A stretch of 64,000 bases of DNA, taken from the NCBI RefSeq assembly GCF_026212465.1, contig NC_080051.1, positions 17,809,959 through 17,873,958 on the forward strand. The letters are read 5' to 3'. The first letter of the stretch is position 1. Each line of letters opens with the position of its first letter. The stretch is from Amaranthus tricolor. Taxonomy: Eukaryota > Streptophyta > Magnoliopsida > Caryophyllales > Amaranthaceae. The notes under the pieces were generated by a model. It searched no databases. It had not been told where the DNA came from and was given only the letters and a program-made list of their open reading frames with translations. Position numbers and translations under genes: made by a program. Of the stretch, positions 37,645-49,158 are shown piece by piece.

Positions 37645-37911
37645 TGTCCGTTAAGGAACCAACTCAAGCTTACCGAGGGTTAAGGCCTAAGGATATATTA
37701 TATACTCTAACACACCCTCTCACACAAGAGCTTATTGGGTTATAAGTGTGGATGCACATAGGCGCTGAATATTCCACTTTAAATAAGGGGTGGTTAAGAT
37801 TCGAACCCGTGATCTCTTGTCACGTTGACTATGATACCATATCAAGAAACCAACTAAACTAAAAACTTAAGCTGATGGTTAAGGCCCCATAATATGTTAT
37901 ATACTCTAACA
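37645..37911 (-). mobile_element. TRIM retrotransposon, complete structure
   Basis: The 5' LTR (minus) spans 37911 down to about 37840, beginning TGTTAGAGTATATAACATAT. Directly next to it is TGGTATCATAGTC (37839-37828), a one-to-two-mismatch primer-binding site for initiator tRNA-Met. The interior carries ACGGGTTCGAATCTTAACCA. A purine-rich GTGAGAGGGTG then abuts the 3' LTR (37712 down to about 37645). The LTRs are about 70 bp and the interior about 130 bp, with no coding. No clear target duplication. Confidence 0.65.
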
Positions 37912-38695
37912 CTGTCAATTGGAATATGAGAAGATAAAACTGATCTCCAAGTTTGACTGTTTCAATATGGTATGTGGTTTATATAGATGTGATTCAATTC
38001 TATATAGCGCAGTGAACACCGTTTGGTTAGTTTGGTCCAACAATAAAATTCTATGAAACCAAAAATTTGGATTTGGAAAATTTGGAAGATAACATTGGTC
38101 TAGTTTGCTGTTTTTTATATTTTTTTTAAAATTAATATATGTATTTATGCAAATATTTCATATTTATGATCACCAAATATAATAATTTGTAATTAGTTTA
38201 TTGTATCAACATCATTCAAATTATAGGAGTATATTATTATATAAACATAATGCATCTTGAAATATCTATGTAACAACTTTTTTCTAAAAAAAAATTATGG
38301 TTTTCTTAAAAAAAAATACAAACCAGACATCAATAAGTCTATAGTTCCATTGTGTGTAGAATGGGAAGCTATGTCTGAAGCTATATATTTGTATAATAAG
38401 GTATCTTTATTAGCATGCATTATGCATATATGATGGAATATAATTAGATCAATAAAAGTGTTTACATAATGCTAAAGCTTTTATAGAAGATGTTCCAAAA
38501 GCTGGATTCTAGCCAGGACACTTACAATCTTGTGTGTCCAATTACTGAATTGCTTCAATACAAAAAGATAGCTTCTTTTCAAGCACAAAATCTCCATGGA
38601 AACTATAGCATATATGGTACTACAAAATTCCATGAATAATAATACAATAAGATTTTTTAGTGTTTAGTGTTTCATTAGACATTTTATGGTTAAAG

Positions 38696-39165
38696 TGAAA
38701 CAACTAACTCAACAAAAAGTTTAATTTGATGGTTAAAGCCCTAAGAAATGTTATACTTCCTCTATTTTGAAATTTTCGCTACATTAGACATTGTGGTACT
38801 ATTTATCTTTAAAGTTTATTTTATATATTGCGGCTTATGTGTAAAAAGAAATATAATCAAATAAGATTTTATTTGAATCGTCTTATCGTATACTTTCATC
38901 ATACCAAAATTTTATAATTTTTAGTTTAGAATGATTAAAAATTACACATTGTATTGCGTACATAGTGAAATGTAGCAAGTATAATGAAATTGAGAAAGTA
39001 TACACTAACATGCCACCTCATACGAGAGCCTCTTGGGTTAAAAGTATGGATGCAAGTTTGCAATATAAGCTCTTTTTTTACCTAATGTGGATCCACTTGA
39101 ATTTAAAAGATGATTAAAAATTTAAAATTCGAACCTGTAACCTCTTATCACTAATGTCTAAAAAA
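38696..39165 (-). mobile_element. TRIM fragment interrupted by a MITE
   Basis: LTR sequence (ACTCAACAAAAAGTTTAATT, then GTTAAAGCCCTAAGAAATGT) is split at TATA by the MITE at 38756-38998 and resumes at CACTAACATGCC, followed by TRIM interior (GAGAGCCTCTTGGGTTAAAA, ATTCGAACCTGTAACCTCTT). The primer-binding site and second LTR are lost or unreadable. Confidence 0.55.
38756..38998. mobile_element. Stowaway-like MITE nested in a TRIM LTR
   Basis: TA|CTTCCTCTATTTTGAAATTT...GCTACATT and AATGTAGCAAGTATAATGAA...GAGAAAG|TA pair as inverted termini. It is the same family as 19859-20115 and has no coding. Confidence 0.6.
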
Positions 39166-39540
39166 AATTACTAAACCCTTCAATTTCAATGGATGGATTT
39201 TAAGAATAAAATAAATAAAATAAAAGTGGGAAAAAGTGGTCGTACAAGTATTTTATACGTGATTCGACTTATCTGTCCAAGTTGTGCTATAAAAAAAATA
39301 AAAATAAGAACAGAACCTTCAGTTGCATAAATGGAAAACACAGTACAGCATTTTCTGACAAAAGCAAAACTTTCTGTTATAATTCATTTTATGGACTTAC
39401 TAATTATTAATAATTTATAAAAAACTTTTATTAATCAAAAACTTTTGAAATTAGTCTTGTTAAGAAATAGCAAAATGTGGGTCCCACTAAAGAAATGTCA
39501 CAATAGACTGTTTACCACTAAACTTGCTTATTCCTCCCCC

Positions 39541-39804
39541 TACAAATACTCCTCTTCATTCCCTTAAACCTCACTGTTTTTTGATCCTCAAGCTCAATTA
39601 TCTAATTCCTAACCATTTTTGTGATCAAAGAATTTACAAAGCACAAGTAGAAAAAAGTCTATTTGTTTCGAGTTATTAACTCGCTCAATATTTAAAAAAA
39701 CTTTGTCATTTCTTGTTCACTAGTGTTATTAATTGCTCGTGTTTTTTTTTTGTGTGTGTATAAACACAAGGCACGAGCAACAAATTTTTAATTAAACAAG
39801 AACC
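39541..39804 (+). promoter_or_regulatory. probable core promoter and 5' leader of the FUSC-like gene
   Basis: A weak TATA-like TACAAATA at 39541-39548 is followed by CT-rich sequence (CTCCTCTTCATTCCC), a common plant core-promoter pattern. The ATG at 39805 lies about 260 bp downstream in AAGAACCATGTC. The assignment is by position and composition only. Confidence 0.3.
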
Positions 39805-42773
39805 ATGTCTATAAACGTGCAATCAGAAAGAACACGCGATTTTTGGAGATCAAGCCTAATCGCGGCCTCAAGAACCGCCTTAGCATGTATTATAGTAGGT
39901 TGCATAACCCTTTATGGCCCTACCTCAATCAAGAAACAAGTTGCTTTTCCGGCATTTGCCTATGTCGCGATGATTCTTATCGTCACCAATGCCACCCTAG
40001 GAGACACGATTCGAGGTCTTTGGCTTTCGTTTTACGCTACCCTTCAAACAGTTTGCCCAGCTATCCTTTGTCTCTGGATCATGGGACCCACTAGGCTCAC
40101 CACAGCCTCAACATCCTTGGTGTTGGCTATAGCTTCTTTCTTTATTGCCTTGCCAAAATCAACCCATGTTGTGGCTAAAAGGATTGCTTTAGGCCAACTT
40201 GTTATAATATATGTAGTTGGATACATTAACGCTGAACAAATACATCCTATCATGCATCCTGTCCATGTTGCTGCTAGCACTGCTGTTGGTGCTTTGGCTT
40301 GTTTCTTGGCCATGTTGCTACCTTTCCCTCACCTCGCTTCATCTCAGGTAAATTATAACTAGTTTGATCGCTCTATCTATCGTCTGTATTTCTTATTTAT
40401 ATGGCATTGCAGATGATGCTTGTAACTAAAAATCAATCGAATATAACCTATTTATACGTTATTAAAAGTGTAAGGTAGCGTACATAGGACCCTCTTCCAA
40501 ATACTTCAAGGAAAGTCATTAATCCATGAGTCCTACCTATATTCTAGCCTTGATGTTTTCATGAAACCATATCGTCAAAAGCTTTAGCTGATAGTTGAGG
40601 CCTCATAATATTTTTTCATAAAAATAAAGAGCATAGGATCTATCAAGAAATCAACTCAACCAAAAGCTTATGTTATATAGTCTAACAGAAGCAATAATCG
40701 TGATTATTTATGATGCCAATAATCATGTAAATGACTTCTAAAGCTTGATGTGTAATGTGTACAGGTGAAAACAAACAGCAAGTTATTTGCAGAGAATGCG
40801 ACAGAGAGGCTCAAGCTATATGTGAAGGCCTTTTGTGCTGAAGACACTACATCTTCACAAGCATTGATCTCTCAAGCCAAGTGCTTGTCAGTTAAAGCCA
40901 AGAAGTTTATCCAATGCATCAAATCGAAACAAGTAAGTTAAACCTTTCGAATACTTCCATCATCGAAAAAACGAAGAAAATCATCTTAGACTTAATAGTT
41001 TCAAATTTCATTGAAATTTCTTTTGAGCAGGAAAGCATGCAGTGGGAGAGGTTTTTGATCAAGTTTTTCAGGCCTTACTGTAAGAACCCAGGTGACCGAT
41101 TTCAAGAAATCGAAACACCACTAAAAGGGATGGAAATCGCGCTAAGTAACTCGCAAGTTCCTGTTACGATATTTGGTGAAGAATTGAAAGATGGGATGGA
41201 CAGAATAGAAGGAGAAATAAGCCAAAACTTGCATCAACTCAGGAAACATATGCCTTGTGAAACACCAACTACTGTTCCTGAATCTACTAATGGACATGTT
41301 ATGAACTTCCTTCAAAAACTCGAAATTCTCCCTTCAAATGATAAGGATTTACCCTCTTATTTTTTCTTCTTTTGTATGAAACTTCTACACTCTCAATCAA
41401 GGGCCATGACCATTCACCCCAACCCACAAAAAATCGACAAACAAACCCCACAAACACAAGCCCAACAACACCCATCAAATCATAACAAAAAACACCCAGA
41501 TGGGCTTTCTTTGTCTTGGATTTTAGCCAACTGGGCCACTTCACTGAACAAAGAAAGGCTACTAATTGCACTAAACTGCTCGCTCTCATTGGGATTCGCA
41601 GTCTTAGTTGGGCTTTACTACAGTAAGCCCAATGGGTTCTGGTCTGGGCTCCCTGTAGCTGTGAGTTTTGCAGCAGCTAGGGAAGCAACTTTCAAAGTTA
41701 CCAATGTTAAGTTCCAAGGGACAGTAATTGGGAATGTATATGGAGTTTTAGGCTGTTTTATTTTCGAACGATTTGTACAAATAAGGTTCATAGCCCTTCT
41801 ACCTTGGTTCATTTTCACAAGTTTTCTTCAACAAAGCAAAATGTATGGCCAAGCAGGAGCAGTCTCAGCAGTTATAGGAGCAATTCTGATATTGGGTAGA
41901 AGAAATTTCGGTCCCCCAAGCGACTTTGCCATAGCAAGAATTGTCGAAACTTTCATAGGCTTATTCTGCTCAATAATCATTGACATCTTATTACAACCTA
42001 CTAGAGCTGCATCCTTAGCCAAAATTCATCTAACCAAAACACTCGGTGCACTCCATACCGCCTTCTCCTCTATCGATCTCCTTACAATGTCTAAGGCCGA
42101 GTTACTTGAAACCACGAAAAGTATCAAAATACACCTCAATGAGCTAGGAAAATTCGTGGGTGAAGCCGAGGCAGAACCCAATTTTTGGTTCTTGCCTTTT
42201 CATACACAAGGGTATAACAAATTGATGGGCATTTTCACAAAAATGAGTGATCTTTTGGTGTTTGTAGCACATGCTAATGGAATCCTAGAAGAACAAATCC
42301 GAAGACTTGATATGATGGGATTTAAGGATGAATTGGATAGAATAAATGTTGATGTTAAACATGTAGGGAATGTGATAGCAAATAGTATGAAATCATTCCA
42401 AGAGATAGCTTGTATTAAGTCAATGTTAGTTCTTGAAAAGGACCTTACTAAAAGTGGAAAGACTTATGATATTGAATTGGGAAAGCCAAGTAAGGATCCG
42501 AGGTTGGATGAGAAAGAAATCGCGAAGAATATAAATGTGTTTCTTGATCATTTGAAGGAAGTGTTTGAAAAGATTGAGTTACATGAAGATGAGACAGAGA
42601 TGAAGAGTCAGATTGTGATGAGTTTTAGTGCAATTGGTTTTTGTTTAAGCAGTTTGATGAAGGAAACTAAAGAGGTTGAGAAAGGAATTAAGGAACTTGT
42701 TCAATGGGAAAATCCTACTAGTAATGTAAATCTTCATGAAATTTCATGTAAAATTCATGCATTATATGATTGA
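39805..42773 (+). CDS. FUSC / aromatic acid exporter (ArAE)-family membrane protein, 817 aa
   Basis: Three exons, 39805-40347, 40765-40932 and 41031-42773, join in phase 0 with GT-AG introns to give 817 residues, the usual size of plant fusaric-acid-resistance-like proteins. Residues about 15-180 form a first membrane bundle (LACIIVGCITLYGP, TNATLGDTIRGLW, HPVHVAASTAVGALACFLAM). A long cytosolic part follows (FAENATERLKLYVKAF, ESMQWERF). A second bundle, about 413-565, contains the FUSC signature (FWSGLPVAVSFAAAREATFK, NVKFQGTVIGNVYGVLG, then ARIVETFIG...ILLQPTRA). The C-terminal helical domain has EPNFWFLPF. It probably exports small organic anions across a plasma or internal membrane; the substrate is unknown. 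Intron 1 carries a TRIM remnant. The frame is intact, with no sign of decay. Confidence 0.85.
40566..40687 (-). mobile_element. TRIM remnant in intron 1 of the FUSC-like gene
   Basis: Two decayed LTR pieces, GTCAAAAGCTTTAGCTGATA with GTTGAGGCCTCATAATATT, and ATCAACTCAACCAAAAGCTT with GTTATATAGTCTAACA, lie about 30 bp apart. The orientation is the same as the other TRIM copies. It lies clear of both splice sites. Confidence 0.5.
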
Positions 42774-43252
42774 ATTTTAAACAATAAAAAGACTAATTTT
42801 GTCTACAAAAATGAAGATAAATTAGTGCAACTTTTTTTCATGTAAAGCTTATAATATTATCCAATAAGAAAAACTACAATAGATCAATCCAATCTTGGAA
42901 TGGTTACTACTAAGGGTGTTTTTTTTCACAATAAAAATGTATATTGATGCTGATTTATTGAAAATTATTGATTATCTTCTAAATGTACCTTTTTTATATG
43001 AAATTCAATCATGCACATAAGCGGAACAAAAATTGAAAAATTTTATGAAGACTCTGTGCAATTTTAAAAATTATGATATTTTTCTAACAAATTTGTCGCT
43101 TTAAACACTAACATATACTAAGTAATTAAATATTGTGGCCTCTAATTTTTTGAGCCCTATACGATCGAACATGCTAAAAACCTCTCATGGTCATGCTACA
43201 TACTTAACTTAAAAGACAGAAATGAAAAATAAAAAAATAAAATACAAAAAGT
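42774..43252. other. 3' flank of the FUSC-like gene, nothing else recognised
   Basis: AATAAAAAGA at 42783-42792 may act as a polyadenylation element just after the stop. The rest is A/T-rich. Confidence 0.3.
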
Positions 43253-43320
43253 GTGGCTGCTGGGATTCAAGCCCAGGTCTCTACGGCCACATGGAATTCA
43301 AACCAATAAACTACAGCCAC
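43253..43320 (-). ncRNA. tRNA-like sequence (tRNA pseudogene or tRNA-derived SINE head)
   Basis: Read on the minus strand, the ends GTGGCTG and CAGCCAC form a perfect 7-bp acceptor-like stem. CTGGG-CTTGAAT-CCCAG forms a perfect T-arm with a 7-nt loop, and GGCTTGAATCC differs from the pol III B box at two positions. The D-arm is weak and no anticodon arm could be drawn. The length of 68 nt is short for a tRNA. TTTTT follows the end within a few bases (43246-43242), as for a pol III terminator. It is more likely a decayed tRNA or SINE than a working gene. Confidence 0.35.
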
Positions 43321-44407
43321 TGTTGTTGATGATAGTTACAAACTTAGTAATAAAATATATTTTGCTATACACTGAATTTAGTATCAAATTAGAATGTTAA
43401 GAGTTTATTATGGTGATTGGGCTTTGGAAATGGATTAGGCCTTCAACATCTGCGGGGTTTGTACAGAAAGTTTTTGACGAGTATAGAGGCTTTATAAAAC
43501 ACAAATAGTTTAGGTGGTCTCATTGTTAGACAATGCCTCAATGGTACTAACATTTTCTCTACCGCTTTTAAAGATTTTGTATTTGTTTTATCTTTTAAAG
43601 GTTTTAATTTTGTGTCATTTCTACTTTTAAAGGTGTTTTGATTTTTAAAACATACAAATATTAGTTAATCCAAGTTAAAAATAAGGAAAAATTACCTTAA
43701 ATAATACAATCTTTTAACTTTTTTCCTAAACTAATACCAACAAATAATATAACCTTTGAGAGATATTTCCCTCACGCATTCTTTCTCTTGTTGGTAACCT
43801 ACAATTGTAGGTTAATTGTCGAAAAAAAAACATGAAACACCTCCACCTTTTCCCAACTCCTACCCAGCCCTCAATACTAGCCCTATTATCCTACTATAGT
43901 AGGTCATTCGGTTACCTAAGTTTACTCTAAAAAAATACCCTTATAGTTAGGATTATCTATGATTAATCAATATGTGGAATCATTGTAGTGAAATCATAAA
44001 AAGGTTAGAATATTCTAGATAATTTTTACATATTTATATTACAACATACAAATGATAGTATATAATTTATTTTTTTATTTCAAGAGTAAGAATAATGCCG
44101 CAATAGCCAAGTGGAAGACGAGGAATTGATTTTCCAATAGATAGCGAGAACTGAATTATTAAACTTCTATTATAAAGGTAGAAGGAATTGTTAAGTCTTA
44201 ATATCTCTTAATATCCATCATAAATAATAATTAGAAATATATGATAAAAACATATACATCCACACGAAAAAAATTAACTTTTATAAAACTTTGGTTATGC
44301 TTCATGAATACTTATTGGTATAGGCTTAATAATATTAGAAGTTTTCAATAAAAAAAATAATATTAGAATTTTACATCTATAGTTTAGTTGGCGATTAATA
44401 GGAAGTA
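43321..44407. other. intergenic with MITE scraps
   Basis: At 43683-43740 GGAAAAATTACCTTAAATAA with CTAATACCAAC resembles one arm of the inverted repeat at 49159-49463. No gene recognised. Confidence 0.35.
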
Positions 44408-44855
44408 AAGGTGCGGACAATGCTTATTTGTGAACAGTGCGAATCATGTAACCTTTTAATCGTGTTACTTTTTATAAAAAATATTTAAAAATATTTTTGA
44501 AAAGTAACACATTTAGATGTAAAAATAACACTTATGTAAAACGTATTTTTCTCTATTTTATTAGTTTTTCTTTTTTTAGTTTTTTCTTTTTTATTCAATT
44601 TTGTTTTGAAAAGTAATTTTCTCAGAAAAATAACTAATTTTTTGTAATAAATATCACCTTTTTATATAAAAAGTAACGAATTAATAAAGTAAAAGTATCC
44701 AGTAGTGTTACTTTTTTATGTCAAAAAGTGTTACATATTGGCAAAAAATGTATTACTTTTCCGCCAAAAAAGTCAGATTTTAAAAAATAATAACTCTTTT
44801 TTGTCAGAAAATAACATGGTTTGCACATTACAAATAGGCGTTGTTCGTATCTGGA
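44408..44855. mobile_element. MITE of about 450 bp with reiterated AAAAGTAACA words
   Basis: Left end GGTGCGGACAATGCTTATTT through GAATCATGT; the reversed right end reads CAGATACGAACAACGCCTAT through AAACCATGT, pairing over about 40 bp. The core repeats AAAAGTAAC/GTTACTTTT many times in both orientations. Noncoding. Confidence 0.5.
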
Positions 44856-44856
44856 C

Positions 44857-44859
<3 letters not shown>

Positions 44860-44946
<87 letters not shown>
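44860..44946. repeat. (AT)n microsatellite, about 87 bp
   Basis: Pure AT dinucleotides a few bases past the MITE at 44408-44855. Confidence 0.95.
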
Positions 44947-44949
<3 letters not shown>

Positions 44950-46135
44950 TACTATATTTTTGATCTAATTAAAATAATCTACTACTAAGCAAGTTACAAT
45001 TATAAATGAGGATGTCGTTGGACATGAGATAATGAAAATAATATATGTAAAAAAAAAGAAAAAAAAAAAGGTGCACGAGGATCTCATGCTCCCTCTGCTA
45101 CAAACAAAAATAATTTTTAAAATGCAAGCCGGTAAAGGCAATAAAAAGATACTTTTATGTATTAAGATTTAGGAAGGGAAGAATATGACTTATAATGATA
45201 ATTTTTTTAATTAGAATATGGAGTACAAATATTAATATGATTCGATTTACTGATTTCTATGGAGAATGACAATATTACTTCATTTTAAACTCCAACTTTG
45301 TATATTTTTAAAAAAATAATAAAAAAAATATCACAAAAACATAAATTCTTTACATTATGTTTCAAAAAACACATTATTTAAACCTATTTTGTTTTGCGTC
45401 ACTTATCTTCACCCAAACCTCCCACCTTCTTCAATAAATACTTCCCAATTTTTTTTTTTCAAATGTCTTTTTATATCCATATAAATAGGATTGTATTCTT
45501 ATGTTTTCTTTTATAATCATTATTAAACCTAATTAATTTTAGGTAATTTTCTGAACACAAATCTCCTACTTTCTCTAATAACTATTTTCCACATTTTTCT
45601 TCTTTAACTCTTTTATTTCTCTTTAACTGTCATTTTAAATCTATGTAAATAGGATAGTATTGTTATTTTGCAATTTTTAGACATTTCTTATCTACAATTA
45701 CAAACAATAATTATATCATTAGATGTTAGATTCATAGACAAAGATTATTATGAGCGTACGTTAATATTCTAGGCTACTTCACAAGCTAATCATAATGTTC
45801 ATCCAATTAGGGTTATCCTATTAGTATGGTAATGTGTATAAATGAGTTTGTATAATTTTGTTTTATATTAATTACTTTCATTGACTACTATTTTGTTACC
45901 ACTGATTTAATTTATATTTATTTTAATGACATAATAAAATGCAGTTAATTTGAGAAATAAATATTTATGATATGATATTAACTCTTTACCACCAACTTAG
46001 GGTAAGAGGTTACAGCGATTTAGGCTGTGAATATCATATGAAATTCTAAAGAACATAATATGCGTAAGTTTTGACGTTTTGGAACAAATGTACAAGAGAG
46101 TAGGGAAATGTACGTAATATAGAAGGAGATAGAGA
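44947..46135. other. AT-rich intergenic, nothing recognised
   Basis: No gene or bounded repeat was found. Confidence 0.35.
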
Positions 46136-46200
46136 AGACTGGAGGAGGAAGGAAGGAAATTTTCATTCAACCTTTAACTTTAAGGAGAATAGGAATTTCG

Positions 46201-46505
46201 ATGGGTTTTAAGAAAACACGACAAGAAACAATGGAGGTTAATGGTCTGAGTGAAAGAGTCATCAACTACTGTTGGACAAGAGTGGATGGGAGCGAGTTTA
46301 TAACTATAAGAAGTGTAGGAAAGATTATCCGGGTAAAAATTTTGATGGAAACTTCGTTGAAAAAATTTTTCGCCAAAAGAAAGAATATAGTGAGTGTGTA
46401 TATAACTCAAACATGGGGGTTTTAAAACAACAGCTAAGATTAGGAGACCTCCACAAGGTCATTTTTCAAACGGTAGGAGCGGGAATTGTGTTGGTGGTGG
46501 CTTAA
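46201..46505 (+). pseudogene. possible gag zinc-knuckle relic of an LTR retrotransposon
   Basis: One frame reads YNYKKCRKDYPGKNFDGNFV, then EKIFRQKKEYSECVYN, then a Gly/Val-rich end. The spacing recalls paired CCHC knuckles of plant gypsy gag proteins (CxxCGKxHPGKxC...CxxCxKxGHxxxxC), with most Cys replaced by Tyr, Phe or Lys. No protease, RT or LTR lies nearby. The alternative is chance resemblance. Confidence 0.3.
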
Positions 46506-46829
46506 GTAGAAATGTTTATAGGCGGATTTACACTATAACCTATGATAGCATATGTTATGGGTACTTTTTAAAAAAATAAAAAATAAAAAGTAAATAGCTT
46601 CAAACATTAAAGGATGTGTTGCAAATTATTATCACTCCTGAATTGTAAAAGAATTGTTAAAAATCTTATATTTTAAAGGTATGATCATAGGTTAAAGTCT
46701 TATTAACTTTCCTTTTGCAAATTGTGTCTTTAATACTTTAACCCCTTCCTATAGCAATGCATGTTAACTTTTTTTCTCAACTCTCTCTCCAACACATGAC
46801 TTCATTACTTTTGGCTAATTCTTTAATGA

Positions 46830-47215
46830 GACGGTGTCAGTGAGATCATTCTTATTGGGCTAGCCTAATATACATTTTCTGTCTTAAAGCGATGAATTAT
46901 AACGTTAAAGTGATCACTTATAATTTTAAAATCATCACTTTTTATAGTCTTAGAGTGATTATTTATAACTTTAACACGATCACTTGCGATCTTAAAGTAA
47001 TCAATTAAAGAAATTGGCTAATTATATTGGTCCGTCTCATGGTGAAACGGTCTCATACAAGATGAACCAAGTTTCACTAATTCTTATACAAGACGATCTC
47101 ACCGTAAGACGTGTCTCATATTTGAATTAAATAGTCCAATAATAAAAACATTTAACATAGTAGGCTTTTATATGGACTCGTCTCACCGCAAAACGGTCTC
47201 ATATATTTTAGTTTT
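46830..47215. repeat. GAGACSGTCTC-family repeats, at least two copies
   Basis: GAGACGGTGTCAGTGAGATC (46830) opposes CCGTCTCATGGTGAAACGGT (about 47031). Further CGTCTCACCGCAAAACGGTC words follow at 47170-47205. A core of loosely repeated CTTAAAGTGATCAC units lies at 46886-47007. Ends are approximate. Confidence 0.4.
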
Positions 47216-47848
47216 AGTTACAATTTTAGAATATCCGGTTACTAAAAGATGAATTAATTAATAACAAGCCAAAAAATTGGCTACTATTTACTTTTGCCCT
47301 TTTTTCTATTCAAACTGAAAAAGACCCATACACACACAAGTAACTGTCAAGTGAATAGCATATTAGCATTTTGTTTAACGATTCTCTCGTGTTTCGCATC
47401 TTTCCGTTGAGGAGCAGTCTCGTTTATTTTTAGATTCCACAACGAAAGATAAAAAGGATCTCTAAAAATTTAAAGTGTAATAAATTATATAATACTTATT
47501 TTGTTTTATATTATTGATATTTTAATTATTTTATAAAAATGTCCTAATAACTCATATTACCAAGTAAAAACTATAAATTATACCTAAATTTAATTTAAGT
47601 AAATAAGAAAAACATTTTTTGAACCTTAAAAAATTTAAAGCCTTAGACGATAGAACGCTTTACCCTTACTAATCAACCGTCATTTATAAGTACCCTCTAT
47701 TTTATGTTCAAACTATCTTAATTTCTTGCATAAATTTATCAATTTGTTAACTATCTCGACCATAAGCGGATTCACAACGTAACAATGGGTAGCATAGGCT
47801 ACCCATGTTTTTTTCAAAAAAAAAAAAAAATCCTTTTTTTCCCTTGTA
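47216..47848. other. intergenic, nothing recognised
   Basis: A/T-rich; no gene seen. Confidence 0.35.
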
Positions 47849-48105
47849 CTTCCTCCTTTAAATTATACCAGCTATTTTTAATTTTTTACGCAATTCAATA
47901 TGTTATTTTAATTTTTTATATATTGAAACATGCACATCTAAAAATTATAAAAAGTTAATTTTATAAAAGTATGCGACTATACGATTCAAACAAGATCCAA
48001 CTTGCCTTTATTTTTTTTACATATAAGGCGTAATATATAAAATAAGCTTGAACGATGAATAGTATTAACAACCGTAATATAATGAGTGTTTCAAAACGGA
48101 AGAAG
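47849..48105. mobile_element. Stowaway-like MITE, TA target duplication
   Basis: TA|CTTCCTCCTTTAAATTATAC...GAGTGTTTCAAAACGGAAGAAG|TA. The interior GATTCAAACAAGATCCAACT is the family word, here reversed relative to the 19.9-kb copy. Confidence 0.55.
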
Positions 48106-49158
48106 TATTTCACTTTTCAAACTTTGATCTCGTTGTAAATTGTAACTTGTAACTTTGAACGATGCGGTGCGGATGATATTTATCGCCCCATTTCATAGTG
48201 GCAATGAGATGATATTATTATTGCGATAGTTTACTTGTACAGGTCAATTTGGAGTAACGAAAAATTTTTAGGTTATTTATTTTACAAACAAATCTCTATT
48301 AAAATTTTTTATTAATTTACTTCAACACGTTAATGCTACTCATAATTTTGAGTTCTGGATCCGTTACGATGCCACTGGTCTCCGACTCTCGAGCATACAG
48401 CAAGACTATTGTAATTTTGAGATAGGTATTTCATGTAGTATACTAATAGGAGTATAATGATTTGTGATGGGATTAAAAAAAATATGATTTATTTTAGAAT
48501 CTTCTTGTCCTTTTTAATTTCATATTCTATCATATTTCTTGTATGTAGTTTTGTATTATGTATATATGAAGTAATAGTTTTTTATAGGCGAATTGTTTGA
48601 AAACTATGGGGATGAATATTCTAAACTTAAAGTTCAATTTTTCGTTAAATTTTATCCACTATAATATTATTCACTCATAATATAAGTGTTTTTTCTAATT
48701 TTACACTTTATCGCAGACTTATTTTATGTTCTAAAAATATATGTTGAAAAACCTTTATTTCAAATAGAAGCATCAAGTGTGATAATACGATTCAGGGGCC
48801 CAAAATAGTCTTAAAGAGATTCTTGGATTTCAAAGACTCTACTCAAGATTTATGTTAACATGGTATACATTGAACGTGTTCCGCGTAGTAGTTAAGTAAA
48901 TAATTGTTAGTCACTTAGTGATTTAATAAAGCTATGTTTTTTAAAAAAATATATATTATTGTTCGGTATAAGTAAAAGTTTAAGCAGTGTTTAATAGTAT
49001 AGGTAGCTATTTTAAAACATTACAATTAATAGCGTTTCAAAATCAAAATTGCTAAATATCTAACAGTTATTATAATATTATCTACAACTATTACTACAGC
49101 TAACAGAAAAGCTACCTTAAGGAAACCCATATCATAAGATTATTTATAAATTTTTTTT
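48106..49158. other. AT-rich intergenic, nothing recognised
   Basis: No gene or bounded repeat was recognised. Confidence 0.35.

Noticed and set aside
40044..42022. Minus-strand open frames over the FUSC-like gene
   Set aside because: They are shadows of a well-supported plus-strand gene and carry no independent domain.
44095..44165. tRNA gene suggested by a perfect A-box (TAGCCAAGTGG)
   Set aside because: There is no B-box or T-arm and the acceptor ends do not pair. It is at best a decayed tRNA or SINE piece.
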